Origin: Tubiluchus corallicola
Lineage: Eukaryota; Priapulida; Priapulimorpha; Priapulimorphida; Tubiluchidae
NCBI GenBank assembly: GCA_030141605.1
Contig: JAQGDQ010000007.1
Span: 483,173-547,172, forward strand
Direction of reading: 5' to 3'
DNA: 64,000 bases
The notes below the pieces were generated by a model, which did no database searches, had not been told where the DNA came from, and saw nothing but the letters and a program-made list of their open reading frames with translations. Shown piece after piece: positions 27,501 to 39,500 of the stretch (position 1 is its first letter; each line of letters opens with the position of its first letter). Both the position numbers and the translations under genes were made by a program.

Positions 27501-30500
27501 AATGTATCAGTGACGTGGTCACAGGAAGGGTGTAAGGTAGCAATAATATTATTTAGTTTCAAATTTATAGCTTTAATTCACTGTTTATCTTCAAAGTAAG
27601 GATGCCAGCAAAGTAGTAAGTAAGAGTGTTTAGCAAAGGAGTAAACATGTTCAGCATAGCAGAAGAGCTAAGTTAAAACACAGTAAGAAAACCTAGCAAA
27701 GTGGCAGGAATGCTTAACAAAGCAGCAACAATGTCCAGCAAAGGAGGAAAAATGCTGAGGAATGCAGCAAGAATGGCAAGCAAAACATTATCAATGCTCT
27801 GAAAATTTATACAAAAAAGAAAACGTTGAATACTCCTGTAGTCTCAAAATAATTATTTGTATTTATTTACAGAAGCTTTCAGTTTAGAGAGCATCATCAG
27901 CTAAAAATTATAGAAAAAAATTTATATATAAACAGTTTATACCAGTGTGAAACAAGGATATTAAAAGCAAAAATAGTAGCTAAACATAACTGATTTAAGG
28001 TATAATTTAAGGTTGAAGAAAGAGTAAAAAGTGTCTCCATAATGACTGCATGTTTTATTCTGTCTTATTCTAACTTATTGTGTCTTAAATCAGTGAGTCA
28101 GACTGTGTCAGAGTACTATAATATCCAAGTAACTTTTTCCTCATATTGCCTACATAAATGCCGCCATCATTGCTGCCACCACTGTATTATCATTTTCATC
28201 ATTCTAACAATTGTCATTGACATCGTTATCATTCCTGTTGCCACTGGCATTGCAGGATAATGAAGAGCCGGATAACGTAATTACTGAAATCTTACACAAA
28301 TTATTGAAAACGTAGGCAAGGTAAAATTTATAAAATTGCTTAGTCATTGTTCTAATTGGTAATTGTTGTCGTAATTGTTATCTTTCATTATAGGTGGGAA
28401 ATCTTGGATCTTGGAATAAGCTTCATTGCCTCTGTTATCATCTAACTGCATTTGGCGGTCACTTCTTTGGTATGCCAAATATGGTCCATCATTTCAAGGA
28501 GCCTTCATTTTTTACAAGTGCCTTTCCTAATATGGTTATTGTCGTGGTTGTTTGCTTCCTGTGGTTCATCTTTTTTCTATTAGTAATTTATGCAAGAAGA
28601 CGCGATGAAGAAGATGAGTTACGGGTTGGTATACCTTAACTGCTTCATTTGTTTACAGAATAAACATGTTAAAAGATCTGATTTAATTAGAAGTAAATTT
28701 TGGAAGGTGACAAAAAAGTTGATGGCTCAGATTTAGAATGTGCGACCTGACATTGCAAGGTTGTCTGTCCTGGTTGACTTACAAATTTTCAGCACATTCC
28801 TTAATTAATTAGCAGTAAGTTTAATAGTTAGTTACATATAAAGACTGTTAGGTTCATTAATTCTGGCTTATCACAGCCAATGTCTCAAAAAATTTTGCTT
28901 TTAAAAATCTTGACATATAACTTAAATTTTCGCATAATTAATGGCTTTTCACAAAATGAATTATTAATCTGCATGCTATTATTGAAACTGTGCACTATTA
29001 TCTTACAAAGATTGTAGTAACATCTATGCAAAGTTTGGAAGTATATTTTTATATACCATTTTTATAATTTTTTAAATCTGTAATATTGTTGCATACACAT
29101 GTTTTATTACATAACAATAGTGTTTAATGCTATTGTGGCAGCTGTACGACTATGTATCTAATTGTGACCATACTGATAATATTTTTACGGGTTATTAACT
29201 ATAGCTTGTCTTAATTACTTGTGTTGACAGTGCAGCATAATTTTCCTAGAAGATAATAATCTACGGGATACATATGCTTACCTCATAACTGTCTACACGG
29301 GTTTAAGGTACGGATCTGGTACAACGTCTACAGTTACTATAAGTTTATCAGGTATGGAAAGTATGTTTTTGTTTATTCTTGGCAATTATTTTAAGAATAG
29401 CGTAAACTGCTGAAACATTTTGTCATATGTAAAATTTTATAATTAAAGCATTAATTTATTTTTTAGGTGAAGATGGAAACAGTTTGCCAGTATTACTGAC
29501 CAGCCAGAACAGGAAGATTTTTTCCAGAGGTTCACAAGATTGGTTTCTAATGACTGTATCTCGCTCTCTTGGTGAATTAGTCTGTTGTGAGTTGTGGCAT
29601 GACAATTCAGGAAATGCTCCATCTTGGTATGTGTGGTATTAGGACCTGTAAAAAGACATCTGTAAGGGATGAGGAGAATAACCATGTGGTCATAGTGTGT
29701 ACTAATAATCAATGTTAAGCAACGGCAAGTGTAATTTTAAATGATGGGTGACTGCTGGATTAAGATTAATTACTCATACTGGTATTTTCATTCACTGATT
29801 CTGGCTGCTTATCAGCAACAGCAGCAACAACAACAGCAACAGCCATAACCACAACAACGACGACAACAACAAACTGCCTGTCCAAATATCGAACAGTTTT
29901 CAACAAAGACAAGTACAGTAGGTGCCACTTAATAGACTCACTTTGGGACCGACATGTTTTGACCCAATTCACCTACTGAACCTATTAACCGACGGATGTA
30001 GTATTACAGGTATAGATGTATGAGTCATCAACTTACTATGTAGTACAGCAGTTTTTAATAAATTTTGGAAATGAACTAATCTCTAAATTCCTTTGTGCCG
30101 TTAAAAATTGGATAAAAAATTTTAAATATTAATTTGTATAAGTGAAAAACCAATAAGTTAAAAAGTATACTTTTTTAAATCACAGGTTTCTAAGTCTGTT
30201 TATTTGCAAAAATTACAAGAATTCCTTTAATATTGGCTAGTTCATTTTCTTGCGAAGTAGTTGGCCCAAAAAGTTCTTGTAATTATAAAACGTTGAAAAT
30301 CTGTTGTTGTGTGTGACTCAAACATCTGAATCATCTGCTCACTTTGTTTGCTCTTATTTGCTGTACATAGTTTTTATGTATATTTGAATAGAAGCTGCCC
30401 AATACCAGGCATTTTTGAGTCAATTAAGCGATTGAGTTTAATAACCATGCGTCTATTAAGCGGCACGTACTGTACTTTATTACTTTCATTACTTTCATTA

Positions 30501-33500
30501 CTCTGATGACTTACATTGCATTGCATGATAACTTACCACTGCTCTGTTATTTCCATATATTTGACAGAAAAACAGGAAATGGCCATTCTGAGTCTTTGCT
30601 GTTTCCCAGCTGTAGGATTCAGCCCACAATTTTTTGGGACAAAAATCAGGCAAGCATGCAGTCAAGCAACCTATCACTTCCTTAATTTAACTGAACTTTA
30701 CATTTATCAGGTTTTTGAGTCAAGTGGTTATTAGAGATACACAGACTGAACAGGTTTGGTTTTTTCTCTACAATGACTGGCTATCACTTGACCGTGGTCC
30801 ACAAACTGTTTACTGCATGTTGTACCCAACTCCGGAGCTCACACTCAAGGTATATGATTATCTACTGTTTGGTGATGCCATTAACATGTGGACTGTAAGA
30901 AAATAAGCGTCGACACACAATTCTTCTTGAAGAATTTAGCCGTGTTTCTGCTTGAGCTTGACCTTCTGCTATTACAGATTGCTACTGACAAATATTGCTT
31001 ATTTCAATGTCATTCACAGATTATTATGATCATATTAATTAGAATATTGTCAGAATGGAAGAAAAAATGGTGCTATTGTGTAAAGAGGTAAGTGGGTTTC
31101 TTGGTTACTACTGTGGAAAAAAAGCTTTAGCCTTTAGTTTCAACCAAAATGCCAATTGTTTGAGTTATTAATCAAATTTAAAACTTCTAGTTACTAATTG
31201 ATGTCCAACATAATGTCAATCATTTTCACTAACAGCCCAATCAGCGTGCAAGTTATTTTGCACCCCTGCAGAGCTTAATTAACGCAGGTACGTTTGGGAC
31301 ATTTAGCTACTATTGCGTCTAATGCTGTTATGAAAAATGCTCGACTTTTCATTAGTTAGCGGGAGAAATATTGGCCTTGTTCTATTTTTTATTATTGTGA
31401 ATTGAAATTTCAAGTGAATTAGTGCAAATATATATTCTAGTTTCGTTTATAGGAAGAAATGCACAACGCTTATGTCTATGAGTTGTTGATTAAACCATTT
31501 TGCAATCAAGAAAATATGCAATTTAGTTTAGTTTATGCAAGTTAGATGAAAACAACTATTTGATTAATTTTAAGTAAGGATAAAACAAAATGTTTTCTTT
31601 TCAGGCCAGTTTTTATAAACCTCAATGAGATCTTCACAGTCAAAATTAATTCAAATGTGGTCAAAACTTATATTATACATCAATGTAGTATTAGTTAATT
31701 TTATGCTATTTTTCTGGTTATAATCATGGTTAAAAGATCCCATTGGGACTTATGTGACTTGGGCATTCAATATAAGGGTCGTCTATGGAATGGAACAGTC
31801 CAATTTATTCCATTTCTGTAGCCTGACAAACAGAAAAATACAAAAACTGAATAAATCTTGCAGACGAGCACATGGTCAGTTAATATAGAACAACAAATCG
31901 CAGGCTTGATGTTCGTATGTTTAAAGGCAAGAGAGACTTAATATTTTTGTTGCTCATTTGTGTAAAGCAAGGCTAACTGGCTTAGTTTCTTTATTAAACT
32001 TATGTCTCTGTATTTTGTAGTGCTTTGTAACTTCATCTATACATTCTATTTAAATTGAAAAGTCATTTTTTGGCCACTAGAAGCATTAATTTCGTGTTAA
32101 AATAGCTGCTACTCTGCAAATTTGAATTTATGAAGAAGTGCAATCAGTTTATCTGCTAATTAGACATTAGTCGAGACTGTCTTGTTGTTTAGTTTAGTTT
32201 TGCTTGGGGCAGTTGTTGTCCAACGTGAACTGTTGTCCCAAATGCTACTGAGCATGCTTACGTTACAGTGGGGTCGGAGCGACTAGACCAATATGTTTGA
32301 CGTCAATTGTAGTAATCGTTTTGGAGTTTTTAACAGATCTTCTTGGATTAATGTTTGTCAGTACAGATAAACTGCTTTACTGCTTCTATATTTTTTATAA
32401 TTATTTTTTGCAATATTTAATTTTTAGTTTTACATTTTAAGCCATTTATATTATAAAACTAAGTTGTAACATGACTTCAAATTTTTTCTACATTTTCACA
32501 GTTCTTGTTGGATTACCATTTCTTTCTTCTCTAAATAAAATGATGATTTATTACTACTTTCTAGTTTACCAATATTTAGATTAATTATGAAGTGTTAACT
32601 GGCTTGCCTTACGCTTACATGACAGAATGATTTAATAAATGTTTTGCAAGTGAGGCTTTCACTCACTTAAGCTTTTTTCAAGCAAATGGCTTGCCTGATC
32701 TAAGTTTACCATGATAAACAATTAGGCGGGATTTTTGTTTTTCCTCAATTTTTCTGCTAATTCTTTGTTGTCGACTTATCGGCAGCTTACTGTTAAATGG
32801 CAACTGTATTTTAATAAATGTCTAACTAATACCTGAAATTAAAGTATTTTTTGTAGAGCTTTTATAACGTGTTCAAGAATAAATTTCTGGAAGATGTAAA
32901 GGACAATGATTTATGGACTGGTATTTTTCTGAGACCACCGCAAAGTTCTTTCACGCGAGTTCAGGTTGGTCAAAAATCAAATTTTTCACTGATGAAGACA
33001 TCTGTATTTCTAACAAAAACAGCTGCGGAATAAAAGACTATTTCTACTTGCCCAATTCCATTTGTTTTAAAGAGTATAGTTTCACCTAAATAGAGGATAT
33101 TCTGAATTGTAATTCTAATGAAACCATGTGCCCAGAATGCGATCTTGGGTTCGCATGCTGTGTGTTGTGCTACACACAGTATTTGTCAGCATTAACATCA
33201 GCAAAGTGTTTTATTACTCCTTATGAACGGTCTCAGTTGCGACCCAGTGGCTGGAATGCTGCCAGTTTCAATATGATTCGTAGCTTTGATGTACTGCATG
33301 TTTCATATGTGTACTGTATGCATTACTTAAATAAGCATTATTCCAGTGCATTTTGCTTATTTATGTGTATGATATATGACATATAGATTAAAATATAATG
33401 TGTTGCTAAACTGATAGTTACTGGCTACAGTAAACTTATTGTGAGAGGTACTTTCATAATTACCTAGAATGAGTTTCCAATTATTTGGATATTTGTTTAA

Positions 33501-36500
33501 ATTTGGGTTTAGTTCTGTAATGCAGTAAAGCGATAGGCTGTCACATTTCAAATGTTCTAACTGTGTAATAAGTTGTGTGTTACCAGAAACTTGTGAAATT
33601 TTATGCGGGAATTTTGCTGATAATGAAAAATATCAGCTGCTCTTTGCTTACCCATTAAGTGCCACATTAGAAAGACTAACTTTGGCAGGTTGAGAGGTTT
33701 TAACTGTTTAATCCCAGTATTACATGGGAATACATTACAAAGATGAGTTTATCGAGTATTGTCCAGTCACCGCAGAAGTTACTCCGTGAAGAGAATCACT
33801 TAGCATGGGCAACAAGCAGTAAGCAGCTTAGAGTGCCTAGACTAATATCCCTGTTCATTTGTTCTTTTTTCTAGTAAGAAATGTTGTGTGTGAATATGGG
33901 CAGGGGGCATGTCCTTTGGTTATAACAAACTACTCTTCCCCCAATTAGTCCATTATAATGAAGTCTACTATAATTAAATTCTGGAAACTTTTCAAACGTG
34001 TTTTAGTACCAGTGCTGTGCTTACCTACTATGTACTGAGCTGGTAGCATTTATCACACAACTTTCTTGAAAGTTTCAATGTTATATATTTCTCCTTACAT
34101 TTTTGTGTCACAATATTTTCAGAGATTATCATGTGCTTTATGTCTGCTGACTCAAGTCATGATGGTTACCATCATGTACTATGGTGTTAATGATAACCCA
34201 GAGGATCAGTACGATGTTGGACATAGAGGAATAAGGTTTTCTCTATCATCCCTTTATGTGGGTAAGTTTAACTGTTTTGTATTTTAATGACTACTGTGAT
34301 TTCAATCACGAAAAGAAACTGTATGTTTTAAAAATGTTTAACTGCGAAACAATTAGGCTTTTTCTATTTTCAGGATGTATAATAGGTCTCCTTCTTTTTC
34401 CACTCAATTTTCTGATATTCTTGTTGTTTCGTCTTACAAAAGCACATCCTAGGAAACATCTTACAAATAGGAAAAGGTAAGATTTGTTTTATTTACTCTT
34501 AGTTTTATAGCATTGTATACCCATTTGTTGCATTTATGTGCTGCTTTTTCTAACTTTTCTAGCTTTTTTTCTGTTTTATTGATTGTATGCCAAACTATTC
34601 TTTGCACTAGGTTTTTGATATCAGCTTGCATGAATTTGTCATTTCTATTTCTATCTTCTTTTTAATTTTTTTATTGCTTATTCTTTTTAATTTTTCATTA
34701 TTTCTATATCATTTTTCTTATTTTTATTGCTATATCCCTAGCTATTTTTTACACAATTTTTTGTTTTATATCATTGTAATCTGGTTAGTTGATAGTAAAA
34801 TTCCTGTGGTTGGACTATTGCTTAAGCATATTTAATTATGACCCATGATGAACAGGTCAAGTTTTCTGCAACAAACTGTTCGAAAGTAACATCTTTTGTG
34901 CAACCAAATTTCCTGACTGAATTTTCAGTTTGCTGCCTGGTGCTTTCTTTTTACACATATTAATATATATTTCTTTTTCGTTTTGCATTTTAAGGAAGAT
35001 GAAAAAGGCCAAAGCTTCGTCGATTAAAGAAAATGAAAGCTTAAGCAGTGCAAGTTCAGTGGCTTCCAAATACTCTAATATATCGGTAATTTTCTTCTTG
35101 TTTGCCTGCTATGTATATAATAAACTTGACATTTAACCTGTTGACTTTGCCAGTTTAGTTATATTTTTTCACTTTGTAGTATTATAATTACAGGAATCAG
35201 GAAGGAACCTACGCAGTTGAACAGTCTTAAGAGACATCTGGTTTCTGATTAATCCACTAGTATAGTATGTCTGCTGGTAATTTTTTTATTTCTTCAGGAA
35301 CTTGAGCCGAAATTTCAATCAGAGTCGAGACGGCTGAGTTGGGTCAAAATTAGCAATCAAAGATTGGATAATTATGTGCAAGAAATGCGCAGAAACATCA
35401 AAGATGTCGAGAACATTCTAGTCGATCTGGCAAAAGATTTTGAAAATGATGAATGCCAACAATTTGTAAAAGTTCATTGTGAAAGAAAAGTGTTCTTGCG
35501 CAGTCAATCGGCAACGAGTGCCAATATAGATGATGATGAAACAATTGTCAAACTTGAAATTGATCCCTCTACTGGATTGGCATTGCCATCAGTCTTAGTT
35601 GCTACTGATACGTTGGATAAATATCAGGACGATGAGACATTTGCCTTGTCAGAGTCATGGTCTGAAATGGATACCACATTAAAAAAGGGCTTTGCTGCAA
35701 CTTATTGCCCATGTCTGGTCAGAATGTTGCAGAATTTTTCATCTAGTGACCGTGAGGTACGGTTGCCATGGTGGTGTGTGTACGTCGGGTGGATTATACT
35801 TATCACTACATCAATTTTGTGTACCTGTATGACTGTGTTCTACGGTTTTAAATACGGGTACCAGAAGAGTGTCAACTGGTTAACTTCTATAGTAACTTCA
35901 TTCCTTCAAAGTGTTATTTTTATTGAGCCCTTAAAGGTTCTGTTTTTTGCTGCTATTTTTGCTATATTGTTCAAAAAGTCAGAGCAGTCAGAGATGAAAG
36001 GGAGTAATTTTACAATAGAGGAAGAAGATAGATATGTGAAAGAGACAACCGATGAATATCAAAGGTATGTCAAATTTGTGGGCTTTCGTGAAAAAAACTT
36101 GAATATACTGCATAGAATTAAATTGGTAATTTAAATGCTAATCATGTGGTCATCCATTCTTCAAGTTTGGATGGACACTATGGCAGGAAGAATGGATATA
36201 GTTATTAGAAAATAATCAGCTTCTGAAATAATATCGCAAATCACTTACCCACGGAATAACAGGCCAGAAAGAGTTAAGCTATAATTGCTTTATTCTACTT
36301 CATTGGTCCCAGGAGGTCTTAATAAATTGTGCAGCGGATATAAAATTGGTACTTAATACTAGAGAGACATAAGTGCAAAAGCAAAAAGAAAGCAAGTTGC
36401 AGTTTGTTAGGTGATTTTACAGTGGAGTGCTGTTAGTCATATGGATCTTCATTTGCTATTTTCAGACAGCTCTACTGTCGATGTAAACCACGCCATGAAG

Positions 36501-39500
36501 AAATTGCTCTTGCCAGAAAAGAATACAAATACAAACAGAAAATGAAGCAAATATTGAAGGACATTATCCTGCTTGCAGTTTTCATACTTGTACTAAGCAG
36601 ACTATACTTAAGTTTCTTCGATAAAAGGTGGGTAATTTCACACTTATTTGTTATCAGAAACTTGGTGTGGAATTTATACAGCATGACGTATATTTATCAT
36701 TGCCTCCAAAAAATCAAATGTATATGTGACAATGGTGAGCTTTTTATAGTAGGCATTTGTGCATCTTTGACATAATTATAAACCCTTAGAAATGAAAAGT
36801 GAACGAAAAAATGTATTTTTGGAAGACAAATGGTATGCGTGTTAAGAGTGCGTAATGCAGTAGTATAGTTGACTCCTGTCTGCATGACTTCTCTGTGCCG
36901 GTTCTCAATGTTGAGGATGCATAAAACTGGAATTAGATACAGGAAATTAAGGGAAGAGGAGGCCACTAATTCGTTAGTCACTTTATAGAATTCATTTGCC
37001 TTTTTCCTATAGAATTTTCTTCTGTTATTTGTTACACTTTTGTGTTTTTCGTGCTATGTTCATTAGGATGTTAAGTTTATGTTATTTTGGGTTTCTGCAG
37101 ATCTTCAACTGCATTGCTTTTCAGTTACATTTTGTAATTGATCAAAATGGAATCAAGATTAAACCATTTTGCATGGCCACAGTGCCATTAACTTATTGTT
37201 TTTTTCATATTTTTACAGGAGCTACATGGTGACAAAGACAGTGAAGGATGTGGTACTAAATTCAGGCAATCACACAAAATTCAGTCAGGTAAGCACTTTG
37301 TGATTCAGATATGCTTACAGTCAACCTGTTATGCATTAGTAACTTGATCAATTATGTCACTTACCAATCTTTTTGTAATTTGTTCTAAAACTATTTCAGT
37401 TGATAATATTGTGAGTGTTTTTTATGTATACGATAATGACTGATAAGTTATCAAGAGCTGTCAAAAATGTTTATGCTTATATCAAATCTGACAGCAGATA
37501 TCACTGAAATAACGTTGAATTATCTTTCGTAAAACTTTTTTATAATTGCAACTAAAATCATTTATAAAAGAGAAGCTGTCAAAGTATAATTTGATCCTTG
37601 TCAAAACAATGCAGAAAGGAAATTTACTTGAAAATTGTGGACAGAAAAATTGACTGCAATAAATGAATAGCCCTATCACTACAGCTTTCGTGTTCTTTAA
37701 GTTCAAGACTCATGAAACTTTAACTATTATGTCAGCATCCACCTTTCTCATAGGAGTTTTGACTGAGCCGGAATGTGTACATTATGAGGATGTATTTTTC
37801 CCGTAAATGAGTAGTTTTTTTAGTTAGACGTTGATAATTTCGTGATAGCCTAATGTATTTATTTTTCGTTGTTGTTTCCAAAGGTCATCTTTTGTAAAAG
37901 TGTGAGATGTTTTCTAGATAAAAGATGTAGATAGCATGTGGGATTATATTCGCAACACTCTAAATCCCAGTTTATTTATGCCAAAAATGTATAATGGACA
38001 TGAAGCACCAGTTGGTTTTGCTATAGATTTAGTGAACCGGCCGATAGGGGTCACGCGATTACGCCAGTTACGAGCACTAGAAGGTACAGAACATTTTTTG
38101 TTTTACTCTTAGCTTTACATGGTGTTTATAGATTGTTTAGTCCTAACACCCAGACTTTGCTAATAATAAACTTTTTCTACTTTCTGGTGAGCTGGATAAA
38201 TAAGTAAATGTTGAATACTGAGAAGGGAAAAATTAAAATTAAATTAAATCTCTAAATTAAAGAAAAAACTCGTGGCATAAGAATGGTTGGTAATACAGAC
38301 AATTGGATTTGAATATTCTTGAGACCTGTTATAGTAGAGATCAGAGCTCAGTGCGATAGTTAGTAAAACGTGTGATGCTAATAGAAAGTTACAACGTCTA
38401 ATAGAGAAACAACTTTAAAGTAAAGGCAGAAGTGAAGCTACTATAATTTTGTTGTAAAATTATGTCGAGAAATACCTGCAAGCCTGTTAAAAGATTTTTG
38501 GAATGCATCTTCTTCAAAGCTGAACCAAGTATCTCTCCAACTTTATCTCTGTTTATTTCTCAAAGAACATATCCTCCTCAAACTGAACCAAATTTATCTC
38601 CAACTTTACCTTTGTTAAGTTCATTGCTCAATTAACATATCTTCCTCAAAGCTGAACCAAATTTATCATCAACTTTATCTTTGTTAAGTTCATTCCGCAA
38701 AAAACATGTTTTCCTCAAAGTTGAACCAAATTTATCTCCAACTTTATCTTTGTTAAGTTCATTTCTCAAAGAACATGTCTTGTTCAAAGCTGAACCAAAT
38801 TTATCTCCAACTTTATCTCTATGAAGTTCATTCCTCAAATAATGTGTCTACCTCAAAGCTGAACCAAGTATATCTCCAACTTTATCTCTGATATATCTCT
38901 ATAATAATAGGTCTATATATTATATATACAATAACTGCAATTTGATAATTTGATTTTTTTGTTCTTTTGTACAAAAGTTGGCTGTCAAAAATTGGCTGTA
39001 TAGATATGTTTTCATTTTGAAACAGGACTTTTTCAAATGATCAACTTTTTCGAGGACAGACAAAATGGCCAATTGTCATTGTAATATTATTAAAGTAAAA
39101 ACATCTGTTTTTAGTTCCTTGTTTAGCTTCTTCCAAGGTCAAATCATTTGGGAAAAAATGCATAGCTGAGTATTCATGGCTAGATCAGGATACCACATCA
39201 TATAAACCAGGATGGCATTATCGGGAGTATCCAAAATTCCCTCCAGATGAGTGGACATTTCAGTCTACACTGGAACTTGGGACGTTACCATTTGTTGGTT
39301 AGTAAAATAGTAAAACTTGCTAATTCAGTAGTTCTATATGAAGCAGCAAGGACATCAGTATTAAGACATTTGTTACATTCAAACTGATTTTTTAACGTTG
39401 ACAAATAGCTTGTAATTTATTTTCATTTCTAAGAAACTTGACCTGCAATTTGTTATTACAGTGAAACCTTTTAGATTAAAGGTGCGGGTGTTTGCTGGCG

